Position numbers and translations under genes: made by a program
Part shown: positions 33,753 to 43,054 of the stretch, piece by piece
Layout: every line of letters begins with the position of its first letter
How positions within the stretch are numbered: the first letter of the stretch is position 1
NCBI GenBank assembly: GCA_020426005.1
Contig: JAGQQW010000006.1
Span: 1-62,169 of the forward strand
Source of the DNA: Planctomycetota bacterium
GTDB lineage: Bacteria > Planctomycetota > UBA1135 > GCA-002748355
Length of the DNA stretch: 62,169 bases
Direction of reading: 5' to 3'
The notes under the pieces: generated by a model
Seen by the model: only the letters and a program-made list of their open reading frames with translations
Database searches by the model: none
Told to the model about the DNA's origin: nothing

Positions 33753-36290
33753 TCACCTGCCTGGTGCTTCGGCCGCGTGGGTTCCGTCCGCTTCGAGCAT
33801 CGCGTCGATCGCGTCGGCGTCGACCGGCTTCGAGAACCAATAGCCCTGGCCGAGGTCTGCGCCGAGCTCGGTGAGGGCCGCGACATGGGAGGCGCTCTCG
33901 ACGCCTTCGGCGACGACGTGGAGGCCGAAGGCTTTCGCCATCGCGATCACGGCCGCGACGATGTCGCCGTCGCTGAGGGTGTCGGTCTTGCTCGGGTTGC
34001 CGCCGCGTACGAAGGACTGGTCGATCTTGAGGACATCGACGTCGTAGTGCTTGATGTGCGCGAGGTTCGAGTAGCCCGTGCCGAAGTCGTCGATCGCGAG
34101 CCGCACGCCGAGGGCCTTGAGTTCGCGCAGGACGCGTGTCGTCTTGTCGACGTCGCCGAGAACCGCGGACTCGGTGATCTCGAGTTCGAGGAGCTGTGGC
34201 GCCAGCCCCGAGTCGGCGAGTGCGCTGCGGACTTCGTCGACGAGGTGGTCGTTGCGGAACTGCACCGGCGACAGATTGACGGCGACGATGATGCCCTTGT
34301 CGTCCCAGCGCGTCGCATCCTGGCAAGCGCGTCGTAACACGAAACGACCGAGGTCGTGAATCAGCCCACTCTCCTCCGCGAACGGAATGAACGTGTCCGG
34401 TCCGACGAACCCGCGTGTCGGATGGATCCAGCGCACGAGCGCTTCGAGGCTCTCCGTCTTACCGCTCGCGAGCCCGACCTTTGGTTGGTAGACGACCGTG
34501 AACTCCTCACGCTCGAGCGCACGGCGGAAGTCACTCTCCAGCGCGAGACGTTCGGGTGCATCCGCGAGCATGTCCTCTTCGAAGAACAACTCGCGACCCC
34601 GACCGCTGGCCTTCGCTGCATACATCGCGATGTCGGCGCGCTGGACCGCTTGGTCGGCGTCGAGTTCGCCGATGCCGGTCACGATACCGATGCTCGCCTG
34701 GATGAAGACCTCGTGGTTGCGAACGACGAACGGCGGCAGCAGCGTGTCCTGGATGCGCTTCGACATCGTCGTCGCAGCGGTTGCCGCATCCCCTCGACCC
34801 GCACACAGGACGAGGAACTCGTCACCACCCTGCCGCGCGAGGATGTCGCCCTCGTCGATGCACGTCGTCAGGCGCGAGGCCACGGCGAGCAGGAGTTCGT
34901 CGCCAACCGTGTGCCCATAGCTGTCGTTGACGAGCTTGAATCCATCGAGGTCGATGAAGAGCACCGCTGCATGCTCGCGCACGTCGCCCGGGAGTTCGTG
35001 GAATGCCTGGCGAAAGCGCCGTCGATTCGGAAGACTCGTCAACGGATCGTGCAACGCTTGGAAGCGCAGCTTCTCTTCGAGCACCTTGCGCTCGGTAATG
35101 TCGCGAGCATTGAGCACGATGCCGCGAATCGCATCGTGATCCCGCAGGTCTTGCGCATGGACGTCGAGCACCCGCGTTGCGCGAGAGTCGTCGTGCGACT
35201 CGACGCGGATCTCGCTGATGACGTTGGCGACGAGCGTTTCGATCGAGTTGCCGAAGATCTCCTCGATGCGCGACCGCGTGGTTTCGACTGCTTCGCCGGC
35301 TTGTTCGAACGCTCCGGCTTCGATCGCGGACTCGATGGCGCGCGCGAGTTCGAGTGAGTTGCGCGCGGATTGTTCGACTTCGTCCTCGGCTTCCGAGCGT
35401 GCCTGATCGAAGAACGGCAGAAGCATGCGTTTTGCCGATGGCGTCGCGTAGCGCAACGTGCCCGACGGCTCGACGACGAGGATGAGGTCGCTCGAGTGGC
35501 GCACGAGCTCGCGGAAGCGCGCTTCACTCTCCTCGCTCACACGCAGGCGTTCGGCCTGGAGGTCTGCGGCGCGTCGTGCACGTAGACGAGTCAGACGCCA
35601 GACGAAGAGCGCCATCCACAAGAGAGCGAGAACCGCCGCGATCGTCGTCACGGTGTCCGCGCGCTGTGTCGCGGCACGCGCTCGCGTTTCGAACGAGTCG
35701 CGACAGGACGCCAGTGCCTCTCGAAAGGCACCGAAGTTCATGTCGTAGTACTCGAGTCGTTGCCGCGCACGATCTTGCGCGAGCGTCATCTGTCCGAACA
35801 TGCCTTGCACGCTGGACAAGAAGACGTGGGCTGAATTCCAAGTTCGACCGAGTTCGTCGATCAGGTCTCGATCGGCCAGGTCTCGATCGGCGCGGCTCAC
35901 TGTCGCCTCGTCTCCGGTGGCGAGGCCAGGCGCCTTGCGCTGGTTCTGCGCGTCGTCCTTTCGGTCGCGCGTCGCGTTCGGATTCGTGTTCGCGAGCGTG
36001 CTCTTCAAACCCTCGAGTCGTTCGAGGATCGCGATGCGCCCGCGTTGTTCTTCTCCACGCACCTTGACGAACGCGAGTCGTTCTCCAGTGAGCATCGTGC
36101 ACAGTGCGCGCCAAGCGAGGTTCGCTTGTGCCGTCGCTGCGGTTTCGATGCGCGCGAGTTCGTCGACGCAGTACCGGAGGCGTTCTTGGCGATGCCGTAG
36201 TTGCCACGACCATGCGATCGCGGCGACGACGAGGCCTGTTGCGACCAGGACCATCGACCACGGAAGCCAGGACCCGATCCTGCGGTTCAT
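33753..36290 (-). CDS. Membrane GGDEF-EAL protein with PAS-like domain
   Basis: 845 residues from ATG 36290 (MNRRIGSWLPWSMVLV). Two membrane helices (about 13-30 and 205-225) bracket a helical sensor region; a PAS-like domain follows (FRELVRHSSDLILVVEPSG), then GGDEF (ARQGGDEFLVL, about residue 487) and EAL (SLEALVRW, about 616). The cyclase active site is intact, but the usual inhibitory RxxD reads DEGD, so product inhibition at the I-site is probably lost. The EAL domain keeps the Asn, Glu, DDFGTGYS, Lys (LKIDQSF) and EGVE residues needed for c-di-GMP hydrolysis. It should both make and degrade c-di-GMP in response to an envelope signal. Confidence 0.93.
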   Translation of the reverse strand: MNRRIGSWLPWSMVLVATGLVVAAIAWSWQLRHRQERLRYCVDELARIETAATAQANLAWRALCTMLTGERLAFVKVRGEEQRGRIAILERLEGLKSTLANTNPNATRDRKDDAQNQRKAPGLATGDEATVSRADRDLADRDLIDELGRTWNSAHVFLSSVQGMFGQMTLAQDRARQRLEYYDMNFGAFREALASCRDSFETRARAATQRADTVTTIAAVLALLWMALFVWRLTRLRARRAADLQAERLRVSEESEARFRELVRHSSDLILVVEPSGTLRYATPSAKRMLLPFFDQARSEAEDEVEQSARNSLELARAIESAIEAGAFEQAGEAVETTRSRIEEIFGNSIETLVANVISEIRVESHDDSRATRVLDVHAQDLRDHDAIRGIVLNARDITERKVLEEKLRFQALHDPLTSLPNRRRFRQAFHELPGDVREHAAVLFIDLDGFKLVNDSYGHTVGDELLLAVASRLTTCIDEGDILARQGGDEFLVLCAGRGDAATAATTMSKRIQDTLLPPFVVRNHEVFIQASIGIVTGIGELDADQAVQRADIAMYAAKASGRGRELFFEEDMLADAPERLALESDFRRALEREEFTVVYQPKVGLASGKTESLEALVRWIHPTRGFVGPDTFIPFAEESGLIHDLGRFVLRRACQDATRWDDKGIIVAVNLSPVQFRNDHLVDEVRSALADSGLAPQLLELEITESAVLGDVDKTTRVLRELKALGVRLAIDDFGTGYSNLAHIKHYDVDVLKIDQSFVRGGNPSKTDTLSDGDIVAAVIAMAKAFGLHVVAEGVESASHVAALTELGADLGQGYWFSKPVDADAIDAMLEADGTHAAEAPGR

Positions 36291-36631
36291 CCGCGGTTCG
36301 CTCGAAGTAGACACCAACTTGCTATCGGAACGGCGTCCGCGAGCGATGAGGAAAACCCGTAGGGATGGGTGCCACGACGCGAGTGCCACGCCGTCCGCTC
36401 GACGCGCTCGTGGAGCCGAAGGCACTGGCAAACGCGGTCAGGAGATCATTGCATGATCGCCAATTCGACCACGCGCGAGGTCACGTCGGGCCGCTCGAGA
36501 GGCCGGTGACCGCTTGGGCGAAGTGGTTCACGAGAACGAGAATCGCGACGAAGTCGTTCGGCGCACCGGGCATCGGGAATGTGACCGTCGGGGTGGCGCC
36601 GAGATTCTCGGCCGGGCTCACCGAGGCTGTC
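36291..36631. other. Intergenic region with a possible gene remnant
   Basis: 341 bases without a confident gene. It holds the upstream region of the GGDEF-EAL gene, an inverted repeat GATCAT-TGC-ATGATC at 36444-36458, and on the minus strand between about 36633 and the TGA at 36481-36483 an open stretch of about 50 codons with protein-like composition (GATPTVTFPMPGAPNDFVAI). That stretch lacks a good start and may be the tail of a decayed secreted protein or chance. Confidence 0.4.
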
Positions 36632-37555
36632 TCAGTTGCCGATCAGCGAAGTTCCGCCGTTCGAGAACGCGATCCCGAGTTGGTTCGCCTGCTGGTCGAT
36701 CACGAGGTACTGGTTGTGGAACTGGACACCGAGCAGCTGTGTCGAACTCGGCACCGTGATCGGAACGTTCCCCACGCCTTGAGCATTGACGCCGATTCCG
36801 GTCAGCGCGTCGAACGACACGTTGAGGCTGCAACCATTCGCGCCAGCTGGAGTGAGATCGAGCGGCAACTGGAACAGGCCCCACGTGGACTTCGACACGC
36901 CGAAGATGAGTCCTGCCGCCGTGTTGGGCAGAGCGTTACCGAGATCGATGGTGTACTGCGTGCCGAGCTTCGGCACGCCGGTGGCGGACAACTGCGGTGA
37001 GCTGGTGCCGCCCGCACAATCGATCTTGAAGGCCCACTTCTGCGTCAAGAACGGGCCGCTCCAAGTCGTTGTCGTCGGTGAATGCCAATAGTGGGTGTAG
37101 TTCGTGCCGCTCGCATCCCACGACCACGTCACCTTGCTGCCGCCATTGTGTGAAATGAAGAACGTCGTGTTGGCGGTGATCGGAATCGGCGGCAAGAACT
37201 TCGTACTGTGCCAACCTTGATTCGGGGTCACGACCATGGTGCTCGACGCGATCGCCGGGTTCTTCGGCGCGCCGGCGCTGTCCGCGAGGTAGATCTCGGT
37301 CGGAATCGTTTCGTTCTGGTTGGTCGTCGACATGTTGAAGACGCGGAATCCGAGTAACAACATCGTCGATGTCGGCGTGATCGGATGCGCGAAGATGTTC
37401 GTGTTGTGCGTGTTGCCGGTCTGCGTGATCGAAGCATTGCTCGATGGACATCCGCCAGGTATCGACCCCGCACAACCCGCACCGAACGTCGTGAAGGTCG
37501 CAGTCTGAGCCGTGAGAGCGGAGGTCAGGAGCAGAGTGAAGAGCGGGATGCGCAT
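36632..37555 (-). CDS. Secreted protein with shared C-terminal module
   Basis: 307 residues from ATG 37555 (MRIPLFTLLLTSALTAQ), the only start giving a signal peptide; readings further upstream are Arg-rich. The mature protein is Thr/Ser/Asn/Gly-rich beta sheet with a Cys-containing opening (FGAGCAGSIPGGCP). The first half looks like a galactose-binding or jelly-roll fold (FRVFNMSTTNQNETIP, WHSTKFLPPIPITANTTFFI). The second half (about 195-307) has PKLGTQYTIDLGNALPNTAA, GCSLNVSFDAL, LLGVQFHNQYLVID and GIAFSNGG, a module also ending the two CxxCH proteins. Function unknown; a surface role is inferred. Confidence 0.8.
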   Translation of the reverse strand: MRIPLFTLLLTSALTAQTATFTTFGAGCAGSIPGGCPSSNASITQTGNTHNTNIFAHPITPTSTMLLLGFRVFNMSTTNQNETIPTEIYLADSAGAPKNPAIASSTMVVTPNQGWHSTKFLPPIPITANTTFFISHNGGSKVTWSWDASGTNYTHYWHSPTTTTWSGPFLTQKWAFKIDCAGGTSSPQLSATGVPKLGTQYTIDLGNALPNTAAGLIFGVSKSTWGLFQLPLDLTPAGANGCSLNVSFDALTGIGVNAQGVGNVPITVPSSTQLLGVQFHNQYLVIDQQANQLGIAFSNGGTSLIGN

Positions 37556-37785
37556 CGCGGGGGTCTCATGAAGGAATCGAGAGGAGCCGTCGGCAACGAA
37601 GGCCGTGGGCAGCGTATTGGGAAGAAGAGCGGACGGACGCCGCCATGCTCGCATACGGGGCGCACGTCGCCGTGGTGAGCAGAATACTCGGATAGTCCGC
37701 GTTCGTGCTCCGCGGACCGTGTGACTCGCGTAGGGAAAACGCAATGTCCCGCAGCCTCATCGATCGGAGCGTCGAGGCGTGTTGC

Positions 37786-37791
37786 TATGCT
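37786..37791 (+). promoter_or_regulatory. Predicted -10 element (TATGCT), leaderless start
   Basis: GC-TATGCT ends six bases before the ATG at 37798, without a Shine-Dalgarno site, the same geometry as the two beta-helix genes. Confidence 0.5.
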
Positions 37792-37797
37792 TCGTGA

Positions 37798-39165
37798 ATG
37801 AACACCGGTGTCATTCCTAGGTCCGCTAAGAGCCCGACCTCGGTGCGTGTCGCGCGCCGCAATGCGACTCATGTCCTCGGACGTTGCCTTGCGACCGCAG
37901 CCTTGCTCGCGACTTCGGATACGGCGCTACTCGGTCAGCTCACCATTCCGGGCGGCCGAGCATCCGTCGCGATTCCCGTCCGGCGGACGATCGTGGATCG
38001 ATGTTCGCTCGACTCGAAGAGCGGCCTCATGTTCGTCGGTGTTCGCGTGGGCGACGCCGAACTCGAGTTCATCTTCGACACCGGCGCAGGTGTCTGCGTC
38101 TTCGACAAGAACGTCGTTCGAGATCTCGGACTGGAGAAGACCGGCCAGATCCGTGCGATGGGGTCGGGTGGTGCAGTTCCGGCGCCGACGTACACGATCG
38201 CCGAGCTCGGTATCCGTTGTCACGAAGCGCCTGACCTGGTGGCGAAGGACTTCCGCGCGATCGATCTCGATCTCTCGACGATCGCGTCGGTCGTCGGGCA
38301 TCGGGTCGATGGAATCGTCGGTTCGCAGCTCTTCCGGGAGAACCCGTTCACGCTCGACCTCGAGCAGAACCGCATCGTCGTGTACGACGCGGCACGCTTC
38401 GAGGTCCCGCGCGAGGCGGCCGAACACCGGCTGATGTTCGCTCTCGGTCTGCCGTGCCTCCGGCTCGAGTTGCCTGGGCTTCGTCCGCGCTGGTTCATGC
38501 TCGACACCGGCAACATGGGGACGCTCATCCTCCACGCTCCACTCGTCGACAAACACGTGAAGCGCGATCTCCTCGAGACGCTCCCCGTCGTGCGTGGATT
38601 GGGTGTCGGCAAGTCCGCGTCGAAGGCCTACCTCGCGAGCATCGAACGCCTCGATCTCGGCAGCATGTCGATCGACGACGTGCCGGTCATGCTTTCCGGG
38701 AAACGGCAGGAGGGCTTGTTCGCCAACCGCACGATCTCCGGCAACGTTGGGTCCGGAGTCTTGTCACGCGGTCGCTGGACGTTCGATTTCAAGTCGACTC
38801 GTTGTTGGGTCGAACCGACGAGCGTCGACGCGCGCCAGGCACGCATCGATCCGTCACTCGGCATCCACTTCCGCAAGCGCGACGACCGCTGGATCATCGG
38901 CAAGATCATCACAGGGGGACCTGCGGACAAAGCAGGCATCGAGCCCTGGAGTGAGATCCTCGAGATCGACGGCGAACCCGCCCCTCGAGAACTCGATGCA
39001 CTCGTGGCTCGCCTCGCCGAGTGCACGCGAAGTGGTCGCGCGTGTCGCATCCGATGCAAGCCGACACGCGAAGAACCTGCAGACGACGACGCGGCGACCG
39101 TCGAGTTGCGAGCCGAGCGCTGGCTCCAGCGCGTCGAGTTCCAGCGCAAGGCGAACGACGACTGA
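37798..39165 (+). CDS. Retropepsin-like aspartyl protease with PDZ domain
   Basis: 455 residues. A basic N terminus and a hydrophobic segment (CLATAALLATSDTALLG) suggest export. Two retropepsin-like halves follow: FIFDTGAGVCVFD with Asp94 and, after FRENPFTLDLEQN, FMLDTGNMGTLIL with Asp236. Each half has the downstream strand pair (VDGIVGSQLF; SGNVGSGVLS) of clan AA proteases, so the protein is a two-lobed enzyme in one chain. A PDZ domain at about 350-430 (IGKIITGGPADKAGIEPWSEILEIDG) would recognise C termini or peptides. Such aspartyl-PDZ proteins are common but rarely studied. Probably a periplasmic protease. Confidence 0.85.
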   Translation: MNTGVIPRSAKSPTSVRVARRNATHVLGRCLATAALLATSDTALLGQLTIPGGRASVAIPVRRTIVDRCSLDSKSGLMFVGVRVGDAELEFIFDTGAGVCVFDKNVVRDLGLEKTGQIRAMGSGGAVPAPTYTIAELGIRCHEAPDLVAKDFRAIDLDLSTIASVVGHRVDGIVGSQLFRENPFTLDLEQNRIVVYDAARFEVPREAAEHRLMFALGLPCLRLELPGLRPRWFMLDTGNMGTLILHAPLVDKHVKRDLLETLPVVRGLGVGKSASKAYLASIERLDLGSMSIDDVPVMLSGKRQEGLFANRTISGNVGSGVLSRGRWTFDFKSTRCWVEPTSVDARQARIDPSLGIHFRKRDDRWIIGKIITGGPADKAGIEPWSEILEIDGEPAPRELDALVARLAECTRSGRACRIRCKPTREEPADDDAATVELRAERWLQRVEFQRKANDD

Positions 39166-39184
39166 ACGAGCGAGTAGACCGAGG

Positions 39185-39589
39185 ATGCCGACCTTCCTGA
39201 CGATCGAGCCGCGACTCCACGTAGCGGACCTGCAGGCTTCGCTCGCGTTCTATCGCGACGTACTCGGCTTCGTCGTGACGACGTTGATCCCGCGAGACGA
39301 GCCGACGTTCGCGATGCTCGCGCGCGACCGTGTCTACCTACAACTCGGGGGGATCGGCGGCACACGACGTCGAGAGGACCGCGCCACGTGCACGCTGTGG
39401 ATCGACGTACACGATGTGGTCGAGTTGCACGGAACACTCGCGTCGAAGACGACGATCGAGTGGGCGCCCGAAGTCTTCTTCTATGGCCGTCGCGAGTTCG
39501 CGGTCCGTGATCCCGACGGGCACCTCGTCGTCTTCTCCGAAGTCACCGACAATCCGCCGACCTGCCGCGAAGAGTCCGTCACGGAGTGA
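39185..39589 (+). CDS. VOC/glyoxalase-like family protein
   Basis: 134 residues from ATG 39185, with GAGG directly upstream. Two beta-alpha-beta-beta-beta modules of the vicinal oxygen chelate fold: LHVADLQASLAFYRDVLGF, then VYLQLGG, CTLWIDVHDVVELHGTL and REFAVRDPDGHLVVFSEV. The fold binds a divalent metal in enzymes such as glyoxalase I or dioxygenases; here the ligands look incomplete and a bleomycin-resistance/glyoxalase-like binding protein is equally likely. It starts 19 bases after the aspartyl protease and its 3' end overlaps the convergent subtilisin gene by 11 bases. Confidence 0.85.
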   Translation: MPTFLTIEPRLHVADLQASLAFYRDVLGFVVTTLIPRDEPTFAMLARDRVYLQLGGIGGTRRREDRATCTLWIDVHDVVELHGTLASKTTIEWAPEVFFYGRREFAVRDPDGHLVVFSEVTDNPPTCREESVTE

Positions 39590-42122
39590 ACGTCAGCTTG
39601 GGCACGCGGGGCACGTGCACCATGTTGGCGAACGATGCGTCGAACCAGAAGGTGTGCAGGTAGACCGTCACGTCCGAACCCAAGGTCACACCACCGGGCC
39701 AGCGGATGGCGGAGACCGTGAGGAGACCTGTCTTCACGCTGAAGAAATGTTGGAACACCGGGCTGTTCAGCAGGCTGATTCCGAAGTCCGTCGCGACGTC
39801 TTGCTGGAACTGCTGCGACGTGCTCAGAAGGATCAGAGCATAGTGATCCGCCGCGTTCTTACTCGTGTGCCACGGGTCGACGTTGCCTGGTCGGCTCGCG
39901 GACAACGTCGCGTTGGCGCACGTCCGAGCACCGAAGTCGCCGGTGTACAGGCCTCGATAGTCGGTGCGCCGCGCACCGTTCGCGAGCTCGGTCGTCACGA
40001 CCGAGATCGTGCGGGTGTTGTCGGACTCGTTCGCCTCGTCGAGTTGGTCGTCGACATCGGCGAATGCGCCGATCGATCCCGCCGAACTCGTCGGGAGATA
40101 GCCCGGGATCGGTACGTTGCCGCGAATGGTGACCGTCTGCGACGGGGCAAGCGCAGGCACGTCGAAGTGCCAGAGCATCGTGTCAGTCTTCTTTGCAGCG
40201 CTGGTATTGGAAATCGTGAAGAAGCCGCGTGTCGGCGCTGCGACCCCGGTGCCACTGTTGCGGAACGTCGCGCGAATGTCGGCGATGCCACCCGCATCGA
40301 TCGCGGAGCTCGTCATGGTATCGATCGTCAGATTGGATTTGCGGGGGACGATGCTGCTCGTCGTCGACCACGCGAAGTCCTGAGCAGCACCCACGATCGA
40401 CGGCGCGGTGACACGCAAGACGTAGTTGCCGGTGACCGGTACGGGAACGCGGAGGAACTCCTCGGTGTTGCGCCCTTGCCGCGACGATGCGAGCAGGGTC
40501 GAGCCGAACCAGAGTTCGAGATCCAGATTGCTCCATTGCGAGGATTGGAAGTTCGACCGCATCCAGGTGATGGCGCACTGGAAGAGCGTGTTGGCCGTGA
40601 GTGCGACGTCCGCTTCGAAGATCTGTCCGTTGCCGAGGCGGGCGTGTCCGACTTGACCGATATTGCCGGAGCGAATCCAGGCGAGCGGTGCATTGGCGTA
40701 TCCCGCGCCCGGGCCGTGGACTTGACGTACCGACGTTTCCGGAGTGATCTCGCTCGTGGCGAGCAACAGCGCGCGCACTTCGTTCGTCAATAGGTTCGGG
40801 CGGGAGGCTCGGATCAGGGCCGCGATGCCAGCCACTTGGGGCGACGCCATCGAAGTGCCGCTTCCGACGTTGTTCGAGGATTCGTCGTCGCGCTGGGCCA
40901 TGACGATGCCGACGCCGTTGGCGCAGATGTCGGGGAAGATCTGGCCGTCGGTCCAGCCACGTGACGAAAAGCTCGCGAGCTTGTGCGTGTTGGTCTCGAC
41001 TGCACCGACGGAAATCCCGTTGCAGTTGATCATGCTGGAGCTGGTCGATGTCCCGTCGTTACCCGCTGCCGTACAGTTGAGGATGTCGGCGTTGACGGCG
41101 AGACTGTCGAGGGCGGCTTGTTCGGCCGAAGTCGGATCGTTCGAGCCCTGATACGACGTGTTGGTGACACGGATGCCGTAGCTCGCCGCATCGACAGCGA
41201 TCTGCTGGTAGGCACGCACCTTGGTGCTGGACGTGGTGCTACCCGTCGTGCTGTCTGCGATCGCGTAGCCACAGATCTGTGCACCGTACGCATGCCCAAC
41301 CGACGCTCCAGCCGTGTTCCAACCCGCGCCGACCGCGATGCTCGCGACGGCAGTCCCGTGCCCTTGGACGTCGTCCGCGGGTTGGGCGCCGATCTTGCGA
41401 TTGAGAACGAGCCGGCTCGTGTTGGTTTGAAGATCTCGATAGACCATGTGGTGGCGGTTGGCTCCGTTCACCTTGACATCCTGTCCGGTGTCGACGATCG
41501 CGACCGTCGTGCCACGACCGAGGACGTTGTTCGAGTGCAGCGCCGCGGAGTTGTGGTTCCGCGCGTTGATCGACGACTTGATCAGTGGCGCGTAGAGTCG
41601 GTCGGGCTCGAGTCGAGCCACGCCATCCAGCGCTCGAACCGCCGGGAGCATCGCTGGTGTGATTTCGATCACGCACGCGTGGATCAGCCAGTACTGGTCG
41701 GTGACCGTGCCATCCAGGGCACGGACGCGGTCGACGAAGGCCCGTTGCGCGGCCTGCATCGCCCGTTCGTAGCCGGCGACGAGCGCGGCAACGCGCTCCG
41801 GATTGCGCTCGCCATACATCTCCCGTCGGTAGGCGGACAAGTCGATCGGCTCGCCGGTGAAATGGACGAACCAGCGCTCCGTGCCCGCGCGCTTGCCGGG
41901 AACCCCGTGGGCGACCACGGGGTCGTCCCCGACCATCCCCGTAGTGCTGGTCCTACTGCTCATGCCGGTATTGGCGAAGCGCGAGTCTGGCGCGGAAGGC
42001 TGTGAGGTCGGCGTCCACTGGGCGTTCGCGGTGGCGGCCGCGCTGCCAAGGACGACCGTCGCGAAGAAGGCCCTGCGGCGGGCCGAAGAGATCCATGACG
42101 ATCGGTTCATCGAGGGGTTCAT
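39579..42122 (-). CDS. Secreted subtilisin-like serine protease (S8) with CARDB domain
   Basis: 847 residues from the ATG at 42122; a second ATG lies 12 bases in. The N terminus (SSARRRAFFATVVLG, ending ATANAQ) resembles a twin-arginine signal. A propeptide-like region (WFVHFTGEPIDLSAYRR to VARLEPDRLY) precedes the catalytic domain: Asp211 in AIVDTGQ, His255 in GHGTAVASI and Ser424 in GTSMASPQVAG, with Asn in AAGNDGT. Downstream are a P-domain-like beta region (WSNLDLELWFG) and a CARDB-type Ig domain (SNLTIDTMTSS, FRNSGTGVAAP, DEANESDNTR). An active secreted endoprotease for nutrient or surface protein turnover. It is divergent from the ECF sigma gene with 73 bases between starts. Confidence 0.92.
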   Translation of the reverse strand: MNPSMNRSSWISSARRRAFFATVVLGSAAATANAQWTPTSQPSAPDSRFANTGMSSRTSTTGMVGDDPVVAHGVPGKRAGTERWFVHFTGEPIDLSAYRREMYGERNPERVAALVAGYERAMQAAQRAFVDRVRALDGTVTDQYWLIHACVIEITPAMLPAVRALDGVARLEPDRLYAPLIKSSINARNHNSAALHSNNVLGRGTTVAIVDTGQDVKVNGANRHHMVYRDLQTNTSRLVLNRKIGAQPADDVQGHGTAVASIAVGAGWNTAGASVGHAYGAQICGYAIADSTTGSTTSSTKVRAYQQIAVDAASYGIRVTNTSYQGSNDPTSAEQAALDSLAVNADILNCTAAGNDGTSTSSSMINCNGISVGAVETNTHKLASFSSRGWTDGQIFPDICANGVGIVMAQRDDESSNNVGSGTSMASPQVAGIAALIRASRPNLLTNEVRALLLATSEITPETSVRQVHGPGAGYANAPLAWIRSGNIGQVGHARLGNGQIFEADVALTANTLFQCAITWMRSNFQSSQWSNLDLELWFGSTLLASSRQGRNTEEFLRVPVPVTGNYVLRVTAPSIVGAAQDFAWSTTSSIVPRKSNLTIDTMTSSAIDAGGIADIRATFRNSGTGVAAPTRGFFTISNTSAAKKTDTMLWHFDVPALAPSQTVTIRGNVPIPGYLPTSSAGSIGAFADVDDQLDEANESDNTRTISVVTTELANGARRTDYRGLYTGDFGARTCANATLSASRPGNVDPWHTSKNAADHYALILLSTSQQFQQDVATDFGISLLNSPVFQHFFSVKTGLLTVSAIRWPGGVTLGSDVTVYLHTFWFDASFANMVHVPRVPKLTFTP

Positions 42123-42195
42123 GTCCGTGCTCCGGAGAATGCGTTCTTCCCTCTTTCCTCCTGCCACCCCCGGATTCCCCCCGCGAGAGGAAGAA

Positions 42196-43020
42196 ATGTT
42201 CGACTCGACCCAGAATCGGGGACCTTGCGTCGATCGTGGGGATGCCCAACATGAGGCGATGGCGTCAGACAGGGCCGATGCAGACGCGCGGGACGAAGAC
42301 ACGTCGGGTGGAGAAGCCGTCGGCGGAGCCGAAGGTGAGAAGACGAGCTGGACCCTGATCGAGCGGGCGGCCTCCGGGGGGCGTGAGGAGCGCGAAGCAT
42401 TCGCACGACGCTACCTCCCGATCGTCGAGCGATACTTGGGCAGTCGCTGGGCTCGCAGCGCCTTGTCGCGCGAACTCGCGGACGCGACCCAAGAAGTCTT
42501 CGTCGAGTGTTTCCAGGGTGTCCTCGCTCGAGCCGATCGCTCCCGCGGGCTCGCGTTTCGTGGCTACTTGTTCGGTGTCACGCGCAACGTCGCTGCGAGG
42601 CACGAAGCCGCGCACGCGATGCGGCGGTTGACGCCTGCCGAGTCCGCAGTGCTCGCCGCGATCCCGAGCCGCGAAGCCGAGGTCAGCCAGGTGTTCGAGC
42701 GTGCCTGGGCGGAGTCGATCGTCGACGAGGCGAGGCGACGGTTGGAGGCTCGCGCCGAGGCTCTCAGCGAAGCAGCGCAGCGACGCGTCGAAGTGCTGCG
42801 ATCGCGCTTCGCTGGAGGAGAATCGATGGAGGACATCGCGACGAGGCTCGGGATCACGACCAAGCGCGCCTACAAGGACTTCGAAGCCGCTCGCGAGGAT
42901 TTTCGGTCGTGCTTGCGCGACGTCGTGCGTCAACAAGCGGCATCCGACGCGCCCGAGGGCATCGACCCGATGGTTGTCGATGACGAGTGTCGACGTGTTT
43001 TGATGCTCGTGACCTCATGA
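42196..43020 (+). CDS. ECF-type RNA polymerase sigma factor
   Basis: 274 residues from the ATG at 42196, preceded by GAGAGG-AAGAA. An acidic N-terminal extension (about 55 residues, with ADADARDEDTSGGEA) leads to sigma region 2 (REEREAFARRYLPIVERYLG, ELADATQEVFVECFQ, GYLFGVTRNVAARHE) and region 4 (FAGGESMEDIATRLGITTKRAYKDFEAAREDFR). Planctomycetes carry ECF groups paired with Ser/Thr kinases in place of classical anti-sigma factors; the TPR-kinase directly downstream fits that arrangement. No anti-sigma gene is present. The stop codon overlaps the first mini-ORF start as ATGA. Confidence 0.9.
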   Translation: MFDSTQNRGPCVDRGDAQHEAMASDRADADARDEDTSGGEAVGGAEGEKTSWTLIERAASGGREEREAFARRYLPIVERYLGSRWARSALSRELADATQEVFVECFQGVLARADRSRGLAFRGYLFGVTRNVAARHEAAHAMRRLTPAESAVLAAIPSREAEVSQVFERAWAESIVDEARRRLEARAEALSEAAQRRVEVLRSRFAGGESMEDIATRLGITTKRAYKDFEAAREDFRSCLRDVVRQQAASDAPEGIDPMVVDDECRRVLMLVTS

Positions 43021-43037
43021 CCGAGAACGCGAAATGA
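43017..43037 (+). other. Mini-ORF 1 of a 17-bp triplicated start site
   Basis: ATG-ACC-GAG-AAC-GCG-AAA-TGA encodes MTENAK. Its ATG overlaps the sigma factor's TGA and its own TGA overlaps the ATG of mini-ORF 2, both as ATGA. It is the first of three 17-base units; because 17 is not a multiple of three, each unit's ATG is in a different frame. Confidence 0.7.
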
Positions 43038-43054
43038 CCGAGAACGCGACATGA
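43034..43054 (+). other. Mini-ORF 2 of a 17-bp triplicated start site
   Basis: ATG-ACC-GAG-AAC-GCG-ACA-TGA encodes MTENAT. Its TGA overlaps the ATG at 43051 that starts the kinase, which itself begins ATG-ACC-GCG-AAC-GCG, a third, slightly changed copy of the unit. Ribosomes ending at one stop could restart at the next ATG, so the ladder may set the sigma-to-kinase ratio. Confidence 0.7.
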
